Assembly: GCF_900107485.1 (NCBI RefSeq)
Contig: NZ_FNQE01000007.1
Location: 1 to 64,000, forward strand
From: Proteiniborus ethanoligenes
Lineage (GTDB): Bacteria; Bacillota; Clostridia; Tissierellales; Proteiniboraceae
Length of the DNA stretch: 64,000 nucleotides
Direction: 5' to 3'
The notes beneath the pieces are model-generated. The model was not told where the DNA came from. It made no database searches and was given only the letters and a program-made list of their open reading frames with translations. The position numbers and the translations under genes were made by a program. Shown here one piece after another: positions 9,307-17,443 of this stretch. Numbering within the stretch: the stretch's first letter is position 1; each line of letters begins with the position of its first letter.

Positions 9307-10494
9307 CTAAAGTGCTTTTTCGTCTCTTAAGCTTTGAATCTTTTCGTCATCATATCCTAATAATTCTTTTAGTATTTCTTCTGTGTGTTGACCTAATAAA
9401 GGTGCTGGTGTTCTTACACTACCTGGTGTATCGCTTAGCTTTATAGGCACTCCAGGCATTTTAAGATTTCCTGCAACAGGATGCTCTACTTCCACTATCA
9501 TTTCTCTAGCTATTACTTGTGGGTCTTGTAAAACTTTATCTATAGTGTTGATTGGTCCATTTGGCACCCCTGCTTTATCTAAGATCTCAAGCCACTCTTC
9601 TGTTGTTTTTTCCTTCATTGGCTCTGCTATTAATGGTCTTAATTGGTCATAGTTTTCATTTCTTAGTGGGTTTGTTGCAAATCTTTCATCATTTATTAGT
9701 TCTTCTTTTCCTAATACTTCACAGAACTTAGCCCATAAAACATCGTTTCCTGCTGCTACTACTACTTCTCCATTCTTTGTATCAAATGGTTCAAAAGGTA
9801 CTATAGAAGGATGTCTGTTTCCTCCTGGTTTTGGTGCTTCACCTGTTACTACATAACGTGCAACTGCATTTTCAAGTATTGCTACTAGAGAATCTAGCAT
9901 AGCTACATCAACTTTTTGTCCTTTTCCTGTCTCATGTCTGTTGTTTAGTGCTGCTAGTATACCTATTGCAGTAAATAAGCCTGAGTTTATATCTGCTATA
10001 GATGAGCCTACTCTAACTGGCTTGCCACCTTTTTCTCCTGTTATGCTCATGATACCGCCCATTGCCTGTACTACTGAGTCATATGCTGCTCTTTGACTAT
10101 AAGGTCCTGTATGGCCAAAGCCTGAGGATGCTGCATATATTATCTTTGGATTTACTTGGGATAGGTAGTCATAGCCTAGGCCTAGCTTTTCCATAGTTCC
10201 AGGTCTAAAATTTTCTACTACTACGTCAGCTTTTTTAACCATTTCTAAAAAGGTTTCTTTACCTTTTTCTGATTTTAGGTTAAGTGTTATACTTCTTTTA
10301 TTTCTATTAAGGCTCATAAAATATGCACTTTCATCTTTTACATAAGGGCCAAAAGCTCTTGAATCGTCTCCTGTACCTGGCATTTCTATTTTAATTATAT
10401 CTGCTCCTAGGTCACCTAGTATCATAGTTGCATAAGGCCCTGCTAATACCCTGGTCAAGTCTAGTACTTTTATATTATCTAAAGCTAGTTTCAA
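9307..10494 (-). CDS. CaiB/BaiF-family (class III) CoA-transferase
   Basis: Moves CoA between acyl-CoA and a free carboxylic acid. 395 residues with the family N-terminus (VLDLTRVLAGPYATMILGDLGADIIKIE), an ENFRPG segment (94-99) and an aspartate in GSSIADINSG (D168) at the position of the catalytic Asp of formyl-CoA transferase. The start is TTG with GGAGGG upstream. It sits between a cyclase-family hydrolase and carbamate kinase in the same direction. The likely job is to activate the carboxylic acid left after carbamoyl removal. Oxalate, oxamate or a short hydroxy acid are options suggested by the family; none is proven. Annotators often label such genes formyl-CoA:oxalate transferase without support. 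Confidence 0.9.
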   Translation of the reverse strand: MKLALDNIKVLDLTRVLAGPYATMILGDLGADIIKIEMPGTGDDSRAFGPYVKDESAYFMSLNRNKRSITLNLKSEKGKETFLEMVKKADVVVENFRPGTMEKLGLGYDYLSQVNPKIIYAASSGFGHTGPYSQRAAYDSVVQAMGGIMSITGEKGGKPVRVGSSIADINSGLFTAIGILAALNNRHETGKGQKVDVAMLDSLVAILENAVARYVVTGEAPKPGGNRHPSIVPFEPFDTKNGEVVVAAGNDVLWAKFCEVLGKEELINDERFATNPLRNENYDQLRPLIAEPMKEKTTEEWLEILDKAGVPNGPINTIDKVLQDPQVIAREMIVEVEHPVAGNLKMPGVPIKLSDTPGSVRTPAPLLGQHTEEILKELLGYDDEKIQSLRDEKAL

Positions 10495-10525
10495 TATGTT
10501 CGCCCTCCTTACTTAATAGTATTTT

Positions 10526-10545
10526 AGATTCTTCGCTCATAATGA
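10526..10545. repeat. Degenerate dispersed repeat remnant
   Basis: GATTCTTCGCTCATAATGA in the 5' leader of the CoA-transferase gene; matches the first module of the repeat family with the middle deleted. Confidence 0.4.
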
Positions 10546-10580
10546 AATGAAGAATAAATAATATATACTTAATTAAATAG

Positions 10581-10601
10581 CTACCCGCCAAAGGCGGGTA
10601 G
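10581..10601 (-). terminator. GC-rich stem-loop after the cyclase gene
   Basis: CTACCCGCC, loop of three, GGCGGGTAG: a perfect 9-bp stem about 27 bases beyond the cyclase stop. The following minus-strand bases (CTATTTAATTAAG) are a weak U-tract. Probably an attenuating or stabilising hairpin within the operon. Confidence 0.6.
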
Positions 10602-10627
10602 TCCATTTAGTCTATATTTCTAGTTAA

Positions 10628-11422
10628 TTATTCAGCGTCAAAAGCTACGATACGGCAGAATGCTGATTCTCCACCTTCAAATTTCCAAGGGAAGCAACCG
10701 ATGATTAGACGTTTGTTAAGTACCTTATCGATTTCTCCACCTAGGTTTTCAGCATGGATTATTTCATGTGGTTTTGGGAATACTTGAATATGCATTGCTT
10801 GGTATACATCTGGCCAAGGATACATTTCGTTTAATGTTTTACCATATTTTGCTTGCATGTATCTGTCTGCTGCTTCTGCTTCTTTTGGTTCCCAATCACG
10901 AATCTTAGTGTTCATTGGATGGTCTGCTGAACCACAGTCTACTCCGATCCAAGCGATTTCCATTTCTTTTACCCAATCAACAAAGTCCATTGATGGTCCT
11001 GGATGTCTTAACATATATCTTTTTTCGTCTGCTTCTGGGCTTTCCCAGCCATATTTATGGTACCCAGTATTGATAATAAGGATGTCTCCTTTTTTAACTT
11101 CTACTCTATCCATAATATCTTGTGGAGTGTAAATTCCATAATCTTCAGCTATATCTGATAGGTCAACTACTACTCCAGGTCCTACTAATTTAGTTAATTC
11201 TAATGATGCAATATCTCTTCCTGCTGTATCAAAATGTAATGGACCATCTAAGTGTGTTCCTACGTGATTTGATGTAGTGATTAATTGTCCATTAGCACCA
11301 TTTGGTGATAATCTTTTAAAGAATTTAACTTGAAGTGGCTCATAAGTTGGCCATGGTGGTGTTAAATGACTTGTGTTTTGAGTTAAATCATACATTTTTA
11401 CCTTATCCCAATTTTGTAACAT
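10628..11422 (-). CDS. Cyclase-family metal-dependent hydrolase
   Basis: 264 residues of the cyclase/kynurenine-formamidase-like family, which hydrolyses amide or imide bonds in small molecules. The signature HVGTHLDGPLHF gives metal ligands H53, H57, D59 and H63; a second conserved block GVDCGSADHP lies mid-protein. Family members include bacterial kynurenine formamidase and isatin hydrolase. Here it lies between YlbE and a CoA-transferase with carbamate kinase downstream, so a role in opening a cyclic ureide or imide, or deamidating the product acid, is an inference from context. The ATG start follows GGAGG at good spacing. Cytosolic; no signal peptide. Confidence 0.85.
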   Translation of the reverse strand: MLQNWDKVKMYDLTQNTSHLTPPWPTYEPLQVKFFKRLSPNGANGQLITTSNHVGTHLDGPLHFDTAGRDIASLELTKLVGPGVVVDLSDIAEDYGIYTPQDIMDRVEVKKGDILIINTGYHKYGWESPEADEKRYMLRHPGPSMDFVDWVKEMEIAWIGVDCGSADHPMNTKIRDWEPKEAEAADRYMQAKYGKTLNEMYPWPDVYQAMHIQVFPKPHEIIHAENLGGEIDKVLNKRLIIGCFPWKFEGGESAFCRIVAFDAE

Positions 11423-11455
11423 GATAAATTCCTCCTTGTATTTTAAGTATTTTTT

Positions 11456-11489
11456 CTATAGACTCTACCTCTGTGGATAGAGTCTATAG
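11456..11489 (-). other. 12-bp perfect stem-loop between ylbE-like and cyclase genes
   Basis: CTATAGACTCTA (11456-11467) and TAGAGTCTATAG (11478-11489). On the minus strand it is followed by A-runs, not U-runs, so it is not an ordinary terminator. It may protect or process the mRNA between cistrons. Confidence 0.65.
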
Positions 11490-11507
11490 TATGTTTATTT
11501 AAAAAGG

Positions 11508-12770
11508 TTATATTGCACCTTCTGCTTCCAACATTTCAACAAAAGCTTCTAATGCATCCTCGAAGCATTTCATAGGTGGATGAACTAAACCTGCTCCAAC
11601 TTGACCTACTCCTGCATCTTTGTGTGCAATACCTGTGTTGATTATTGGGCGAATGCCAGTTTCAACTACCTTTTGTATATCTATACCCGTTGCTGACCCT
11701 CTGAAATCAAGAACTGGTATTTTATATGCATTATTTTCTGCTTCAGTTATTTCATACATTGATTTTGAGTAGTTTAATGCGTCTTGTGGTGTTCCTCCAA
11801 CGAATTGAACTATTGGTATAGCAGCTGCCATAGCAAATCCGCCTATTCCACATGTTTCAGTTATAGCACTGTCTCCTATATCTGGGTTTGCATCTTCTGT
11901 TGAGTATCCTGGGAAGTATAGTCCATCTATTATTTCTGCTGGAGCTGTGAACCATCTGTTTCCTAATCCTGCTACTCTTATACCAAACTCAGTACCATTT
12001 CTAGCCATAGTATATAAAAGAGTACTGTACTTAGTGTTTGCCATTGGCTCTAATGAACATTTAGCTGCTGGCATTGTTAAGTTTAGGAAGAAGTGGTCAT
12101 TACTATGCATGAACTTAAGTACTTCTACCTTGTCAGCTTCTGAGAAACTAGTTTGTACTATATATGGTGCTAATTCTCTTATTAATAATGATGTACCTGC
12201 TTTATTTCTATTATGTCCTTCATCGCCCATTTGAATTACTTGAGCTATCATTGTTTTTAGGTCTATTTCGCCTGAAAGCTCTAGAGCTGCTTTAAGAACT
12301 GGTCCTAATACTGTTTCCATCCATTTAAGTCTAGTGATTACTTCTTCGCCATATGCTCCATAACGAAGAACTTTTCCTAAGCCTTCATTTAATGTACAGT
12401 AAGCGTAGTTTCCAAAAGTTTTGTTTTGTACTATCCATACAGGCATTGAGTAAGTAGTTACTCCTGCCATTGGACCTACTGAATCATGATGGTGGCAAGA
12501 ATCAAATGTAATTTCTCCTGATTCTGCTAGTTTTACAGCTTCTTCTTCATTTGCTGCAAGTCCTTCATAAATAAGTCCACCTATTACTGCTCCTCTCATT
12601 GGACCACTCATATTTTCCCATTTTACTGGTGGTCCTGAGTGCAATACAGTTTTTTTAGTCATTCCTGGTACGTTTTCACCTACTGTTCCTATACCAACAA
12701 GTGTAGGTTGAGCACTTAACAGCTTTTCTATAGCTTCCTTGTTAGCTTGCGCAATTTTTTCAGCTATCAT
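11508..12770 (-). CDS. ylbE: YlbE/AllG-like protein (DUF1116), carbamoyltransferase component
   Basis: 420 residues of the DUF1116 family, with typical blocks WENMSGPMRGAVIGGLIYEG, SCHHHDSVGPMAGVTTYSMP, GDEGHNRNKAGTSLL, LFxxMARNGTEFGI and GAGLVHPPMKCFEDAL. In E. coli the fdrA, ylbE and ylbF products (renamed AllF, AllG, AllH) have been reported to form oxamate carbamoyltransferase, which splits oxalurate with phosphate into oxamate and carbamoyl phosphate. All three partners occur here in consecutive genes, with carbamate kinase downstream. The ATG follows GAGGAG. The sequence shows the family clearly; the actual ureido substrate is unknown. Confidence 0.88.
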   Translation of the reverse strand: MIAEKIAQANKEAIEKLLSAQPTLVGIGTVGENVPGMTKKTVLHSGPPVKWENMSGPMRGAVIGGLIYEGLAANEEEAVKLAESGEITFDSCHHHDSVGPMAGVTTYSMPVWIVQNKTFGNYAYCTLNEGLGKVLRYGAYGEEVITRLKWMETVLGPVLKAALELSGEIDLKTMIAQVIQMGDEGHNRNKAGTSLLIRELAPYIVQTSFSEADKVEVLKFMHSNDHFFLNLTMPAAKCSLEPMANTKYSTLLYTMARNGTEFGIRVAGLGNRWFTAPAEIIDGLYFPGYSTEDANPDIGDSAITETCGIGGFAMAAAIPIVQFVGGTPQDALNYSKSMYEITEAENNAYKIPVLDFRGSATGIDIQKVVETGIRPIINTGIAHKDAGVGQVGAGLVHPPMKCFEDALEAFVEMLEAEGAI

Positions 12771-12806
12771 TTATATCACTCCTCTTGATTTGTTAGTTTT
12801 TATTAT

Positions 12807-12977
12807 CTATTTCAATCTTGATAAAAGTGAAGCCAGTTTTTTATTTCCTCCTGCAGCTGGTCTCCAATTCACATGAATTGCAGAAACCTTTTGCTTTTTC
12901 AAATCATTATAGAAGGATTCGAGTCCTATATTGACTACTTTAAGTTCTTCTTTGAATAGTTTATTTATATTTGACAT
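12807..12977 (-). CDS. 56-residue free-standing module between FdrA and YlbE
   Basis: A short gene in the 225-base gap between fdrA and ylbE. The ATG at 12977 is chosen because GGAGG lies 8 bases before it; upstream in-frame starts overlap the ribosome site. The product has the pattern LKVVNIGLESFYNDLKKQK followed by HVNWRPAAGGNKKL. From memory, a similar NVGLxxFxxxLxxQGxxVxxVxWRPPAGG stretch occurs at a terminus of larger FdrA or DUF1116 proteins, so this appears to be that module encoded separately. Strict operon position and conservation of the motif suggest a subunit or linker of the carbamoyltransferase complex. Confidence 0.75.
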   Translation of the reverse strand: MSNINKLFKEELKVVNIGLESFYNDLKKQKVSAIHVNWRPAAGGNKKLASLLSRLK

Positions 12978-12994
12978 TTTCATACCCTCCAAAC

Positions 12995-14551
12995 CTATTT
13001 AATTTTGTTAAGGATAAGTCCTGTTAATCTTACAGCTTGAGCATTTGAAGGCATTACTATTACTCCTGCTTCTTCTAATCTTCTTTGTGATTCTTCAAGA
13101 CCTTGTGGATCATTTTCTGTACCACAGATTGAGCCTACTACACAAAGATGTCTCCCTTTACTTGCCATTCTTTCTTTGGCTGCTTTTATTGCTGGAAGCA
13201 TTTCTCCTACTGGATCTTCGTGTGATCCATATCCTAATACAAAGTCCATAAGAACTACTGCTACCTCTTCGTCATCTTCTTTTGTAAGACGCTCTACTCT
13301 CGCTACTGGATCTATCATTGGGTGAGGTCTTCCTTTTGTAAATTCATCATCACCAAAGTCTATACATGTATGCTCTTTGCTTACTTTTGCATCTTCTAGC
13401 TTGTATTCAGGTGATAATGGTATGTTTGAGTATATGTTTTCTATATCTGCACTAAGTAGCTTCATTGCTTCATCTGTTAATGTTCCACCTGTGTAGAAGC
13501 CTCTTAGATATTTTTGATCCTTGTGGAGTTTGCTAACTTCTCCAGCTACTATTTTTTCAATTTCTTCATCTGATAAGTCAAAGCCTTCAAAATCTTTAGC
13601 TTCTTCTCCTCTTAATAGAGCAACTGCTTTTCTTGCAGCATCTTCAAGAGATACACAAGCATGTGCACCATATTTTTCTATTAGCTCTCTATCTCCACCT
13701 ATGAAATCTACTACTACTGGCTTTGGTGAATTTTCAATAGCCTTCATTACTTTTTCAGCTACTTCTTCTGCTGGTGGCTTTGATATAAGAACTATTACTT
13801 TTGTTTCTGGGTCGTTCTTTAATGCTTCTATTCCTTGTAGCATCATAAGTCCGCCTATTTCTGATTTAAGGTCTCTACCGCCAGTTCCAATTACTTGAGA
13901 TACTCCTTCTCCTAGCTTGTCTATTATAACTGTTACTTCTTGTGTTCCTGTACCTGATGCTCCTACTACTCCTATATTACCTTTTCTAATTACGTTTGCA
14001 AATGCTAATGGAACATTATTTATTATAGCTGTTCCACAGTCTGGACCCATCATTAGCAGGCCTTTTTCACAAGCTAATTCTTTTAATTCTTTTTCTTGCT
14101 CTACTGTTACGTTATCACTAAACAGCATTACATGTAAATTGTTGTTTAGTGCTTTTTTTGCTTCTGCAGCTGCATATTCTCCTGCTACTGAGATAACTAC
14201 TATATTAGAATCTGGGCTGTGGTTTATAGCAGACTCTAATGTTGGTGGCATATAGTCTGAATCACTGCTTTGCTTCTTTTGGCTAAGTAATCTGTCTACT
14301 TCACCAGATATTGTTTCGATTTGTACGTTATCATCTGCAAGAACACTTACAAAGAAGTCATTTGGAGTAAGCTCTTTAATTTCATCATTTGTTATTGCAA
14401 GATTTTCAGCTAATTCTTTGTTTAAATCTGTACCCATACCTACAAGTGCTTCTTGAACTCCGTCTATTTTTTTAATTTCTTTTGAAATAAGCATCAATGT
14501 AACTGAATCATAGTATGAATTTTTTCTTATTTCAAATTTAACACTACTCAT
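12995..14551 (-). CDS. fdrA: FdrA/AllF: acyl-CoA-synthetase-like carbamoyltransferase subunit
   Basis: 518 residues. The first 320 resemble the alpha subunit of ADP-forming acyl-CoA/succinyl-CoA synthetases, with a nucleotide-binding loop (NIGVVGASGTGTQEV) and GTGGRDLKSEIGG. The second half carries the FdrA-specific blocks LRGFYTGGTLTDEA, GRPHPMIDPVAR, DFVLGYGSHEDP and VVGSICGTENDPQ. The ATG at 14551 is preferred because AGGAGG sits 9 bases upstream; it overlaps the ylbF-like stop by 8 bases, indicating translational coupling. In E. coli FdrA (AllF) acts with YlbE and YlbF in oxamate carbamoyl transfer. Whether this protein also binds CoA is unknown. Confidence 0.9.
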   Translation of the reverse strand: MSSVKFEIRKNSYYDSVTLMLISKEIKKIDGVQEALVGMGTDLNKELAENLAITNDEIKELTPNDFFVSVLADDNVQIETISGEVDRLLSQKKQSSDSDYMPPTLESAINHSPDSNIVVISVAGEYAAAEAKKALNNNLHVMLFSDNVTVEQEKELKELACEKGLLMMGPDCGTAIINNVPLAFANVIRKGNIGVVGASGTGTQEVTVIIDKLGEGVSQVIGTGGRDLKSEIGGLMMLQGIEALKNDPETKVIVLISKPPAEEVAEKVMKAIENSPKPVVVDFIGGDRELIEKYGAHACVSLEDAARKAVALLRGEEAKDFEGFDLSDEEIEKIVAGEVSKLHKDQKYLRGFYTGGTLTDEAMKLLSADIENIYSNIPLSPEYKLEDAKVSKEHTCIDFGDDEFTKGRPHPMIDPVARVERLTKEDDEEVAVVLMDFVLGYGSHEDPVGEMLPAIKAAKERMASKGRHLCVVGSICGTENDPQGLEESQRRLEEAGVIVMPSNAQAVRLTGLILNKIK

Positions 14552-15515
14552 TACTATCAACCTCCTGTTGTATTAGATTAAATATTATACAGCTACCAAC
14601 ATATATACCTGATATGATATCTGTCCCCGAAGTAGCTCCAAAGCTAGCAACTTTTCTTAAGTTATTGTATAGCTCATCTATGGGGCTATTAGTTAATAAG
14701 GAAAGCATTAAGTTCCTTACATCCTCATTGACTTCGCCTAAGGAAGCAAACATAAGCATTTCTTCACTAACTAATGTGGTTTTGTTTTTTATATGTTTAA
14801 CAATAGCTTTGTTAAGCTTTAAAGCTTTTTCTGTTTGTTGATTAAAATAAGAAAAAAGATATATTCTGGAGACCATCATTCCTGATATAAAGTCATCCAT
14901 AGAAGGAGTTAATCCTACACCAAACCCAACTATTCTTTGAGCTCTTGAGGAAATATTGTCTATATCCTCTTTAATATAGCTGTCCATAAAGTCTAAAAAC
15001 CGTTCTTTAATAAATTCTTCATTTCTTCCAAGGGTGATATTATCTGCTAGAATTGTATCTATTCCTTTTATTTTTCCCCTAAGGACCTGCAGCAACGGAT
15101 AGATTCCTTCTTTACTGCCTTCATTCAATAGAAATTCACCTATTTTTTTGATTTTAATGGAAACGTTTTCTGTTAAATCTTTTCTCAATTTCTCATTTGT
15201 AAACAATATTGGTTTTTTATCCCATAGAAAAGCTTTTCCATAATTAATCTTTTTATTTAAATCTTTAATCAAAACATAATCTTGGTGAAATTCAAGCTCT
15301 TGACCTCTTTCAAGTCCTACATCTATAAATGAAATCTGGTCTTTTAGCTTTATTGAATGAGGTGCCATAGGCTTATTTGAGCTTAGAAAAGAAATAAGCC
15401 TGTTGTCTCCATCTAATACATTAAAGCTATTTTCAAATACAGAATGCACCTTGCCTTTTACATAATGCTCTTGTATTTCTTTATATAGATATTGACAAAT
15501 ATGTGATGAGTTCAT
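14544..15515 (-). CDS. YlbF/AllH-like protein (DUF2877)
   Basis: 323 residues of the DUF2877 family, first gene of the carbamoyltransferase transcript. The diagnostic glycine-rich blocks are GFGVGLTPSMDDFISG (197-212) and, near the C-terminus, FGATSGTDIISGIYVG. The partner genes fdrA and ylbE follow immediately, and the family's E. coli member (YlbF, renamed AllH) is reported as the third subunit of oxamate carbamoyltransferase. Soluble; no signal or membrane segment. The ATG has GAGG about 10 bases upstream. The N-terminal 130 residues diverge most and may carry substrate specificity. Confidence 0.85.
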   Translation of the reverse strand: MNSSHICQYLYKEIQEHYVKGKVHSVFENSFNVLDGDNRLISFLSSNKPMAPHSIKLKDQISFIDVGLERGQELEFHQDYVLIKDLNKKINYGKAFLWDKKPILFTNEKLRKDLTENVSIKIKKIGEFLLNEGSKEGIYPLLQVLRGKIKGIDTILADNITLGRNEEFIKERFLDFMDSYIKEDIDNISSRAQRIVGFGVGLTPSMDDFISGMMVSRIYLFSYFNQQTEKALKLNKAIVKHIKNKTTLVSEEMLMFASLGEVNEDVRNLMLSLLTNSPIDELYNNLRKVASFGATSGTDIISGIYVGSCIIFNLIQQEVDSNE

Positions 15516-15586
15516 TAAATCATATCCTCTAACAAATGAGTTTTTTATACTCTATTAACATGATACCCTATTTTGGTCATTTATTC

Positions 15587-15614
15587 ATTATATAGTCTAC
15601 CTAAATATTGACCC
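15587..15614 (-). promoter_or_regulatory. Possible promoter of the carbamoyltransferase operon
   Basis: Minus strand TATAAT (15587-15592), 16 bases from a weak -35 (GGGTCA, 15609-15614), about 70 bases before the ylbF-like start. A strong terminator lies just upstream, so a promoter is expected in this gap. The poor -35 suggests an activator, with PucR from the adjacent gene as the obvious candidate. Confidence 0.4.
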
Positions 15615-15660
15615 TATCTTTTGTTACAAATTTATAAACAACGCATATATTATAAGTATT

Positions 15661-15692
15661 GGCAAAAAACTTCCTCAAGGGATAGAGGAAGT
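15661..15692 (-). terminator. Terminator after the PucR gene
   Basis: Minus strand ACTTCCTC, 8-base loop, GAGGAAGT, then TTTTTT. Separates the LacI-PreA-PucR transcript from the carbamoyltransferase operon. Confidence 0.9.
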
Positions 15693-15696
15693 CTGA

Positions 15697-17400
15697 CTAT
15701 TTCTTGTTGCATCTTTCATTTTCTTGCATTTCTAATATCTTTAAGGATATCTGGAAATTTAATCTGTCATTATAATTCTCAAAATCAATACCTGTAATCT
15801 CTTTTATTCTCTGGATTCTATAGATAACTGTATTGTAGTGAGTATACATTTCTTCTGATATCTTTTTTAAATTTCCTGCACATTCAAAGTATTTATTAAG
15901 AGTTTCTATTAGTTCTGTTCCTTTTTCCTTGTCGTATTTTACTAAAGGCTCAAGTATTTCTTTATAAAACTGATTTAGCTCTGGCTGAAGCTCTTCATAG
16001 GAAAGAATTCTATATATACCTAAGTCATCATAGTGAGTTATTATCTTGTCACTAGAATGTTTTTGACATTCTACAGCTCTAGTAGCCTCTCTATAGCCCT
16101 TCCAAAGCTCATTTGAGTTTTTATAATTTCTCCCTATTCCGATGGAAATTTTATCGTTTATATACTCATATTCTGCATATCTTAAAAGCTCATTGCAGAA
16201 GGAGTTAATTTCTTGCTTTATCTTTGAGTTTTTCGCTTCAGGATCTGTGCCAAAAAGTAATATTATGCTATTGCTTTTATTTCCACATATAATCCTTTCT
16301 TTTCTAGTCTTTGATATTCTTTTAATAATACTCAATAATCTAACATTTATCTGCTGCAAATAAGCATTAGAATCAACATTATAGTGACTAAAGATTTCAT
16401 TGTTACTTACAGATATAACTATTACTGAGTAGCCTAGCTTTGTATCAAAATCAAAATAAGAAGCTCTTTCTAATGCTTTTTTATGTCTAATCTCTTCACT
16501 TGAAAATAAATCCTCAAAAAACTCCACCTTATGTTTGCTTTCTATTTCAAAGATTGATATCTTCTTAAATAGGTCTAAGGCTATCATAGGTGTAGAAGCT
16601 TCTATAACCTTCAGTTCTACTGGAGTCAATGGTTTTTTGTCCTCCCAGATATATATGCAGCCATATTCTCTGTCCTTTGTAAAAATAGGAATAGTAATTC
16701 TTTGGATTTCTTCATTTCCTAATATATCTATATCCTTAGTATGAAGTAATTTTTCGTTATATTTGTCTTTTGTTTTTTCCCTCTTTAAAGTCTCTGCTTC
16801 AATTATTGCTTCAATATATTTTTTCTTCTCTGGCTCACATAGTATTACACTTGTTTCAAATATATATTCTTTTATTGCCATTGAATTTCTATCTATACTT
16901 TCATAAAATGCCCCTGCTATTTCCTTTAGGCTTCCTCCGTTTAGCATTACATTTATTAGCTTATTATGAATGCTGTCTATTCTACATAAAATATTAGTCT
17001 GATTGTTGACAATTTCTGTTAGAGCTTCACCTATGATACTAGAATAAGAAGAATCAAAGGGTATTTCTATTAATGGAAAGCCCATTTCATTTGCCTTTCT
17101 AAGTATATCATCAGGAATATCATTAATATATCTTCTAGTCTTTATACCTAAGCCTGCCAAGCCTTTTTTATTTAATTCAATAATAAGCTCTTCTAAAACT
17201 GTTAAATTATTTCTAATAGGGTAGGCTGTCGTAAGGAGAAACTCACCTTCTTCAACCCAGTCTACTATGTCCGGTACTTCCATAACATTTAATTTTGTTA
17301 TTTTCCTATTTAATCCAGTTACTCCTGCTAATACCTTAGCTTCTTTCATAGTTTCAAGCTCTAACAGCTCATTTACTGTAATCCCTGAATATCTGTACAT
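15697..17400 (-). CDS. PucR-family transcriptional regulator
   Basis: 567 residues. An N-terminal PucR domain (about 5-125, ITVNELLELETMKEAKVLAG...) is followed by a central GAF/CdaR-like region and a C-terminal PucR helix-turn-helix (about 500-560, NLKKISEEMYTHYNTVIYRI). The B. subtilis prototype activates purine and allantoin catabolic genes. This one is the last gene of a LacI-PreA-PucR series and ends just before the carbamoyltransferase operon, its likely target. The start ATG follows GGTGA. The effector is not deducible; a ureide or purine intermediate is the natural guess. Confidence 0.88.
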   Translation of the reverse strand: MYRYSGITVNELLELETMKEAKVLAGVTGLNRKITKLNVMEVPDIVDWVEEGEFLLTTAYPIRNNLTVLEELIIELNKKGLAGLGIKTRRYINDIPDDILRKANEMGFPLIEIPFDSSYSSIIGEALTEIVNNQTNILCRIDSIHNKLINVMLNGGSLKEIAGAFYESIDRNSMAIKEYIFETSVILCEPEKKKYIEAIIEAETLKREKTKDKYNEKLLHTKDIDILGNEEIQRITIPIFTKDREYGCIYIWEDKKPLTPVELKVIEASTPMIALDLFKKISIFEIESKHKVEFFEDLFSSEEIRHKKALERASYFDFDTKLGYSVIVISVSNNEIFSHYNVDSNAYLQQINVRLLSIIKRISKTRKERIICGNKSNSIILLFGTDPEAKNSKIKQEINSFCNELLRYAEYEYINDKISIGIGRNYKNSNELWKGYREATRAVECQKHSSDKIITHYDDLGIYRILSYEELQPELNQFYKEILEPLVKYDKEKGTELIETLNKYFECAGNLKKISEEMYTHYNTVIYRIQRIKEITGIDFENYNDRLNFQISLKILEMQENERCNKK

Positions 17401-17443
17401 ATTTTCACCAACCTTACAACATAATCATACCCAAAATATAGGA

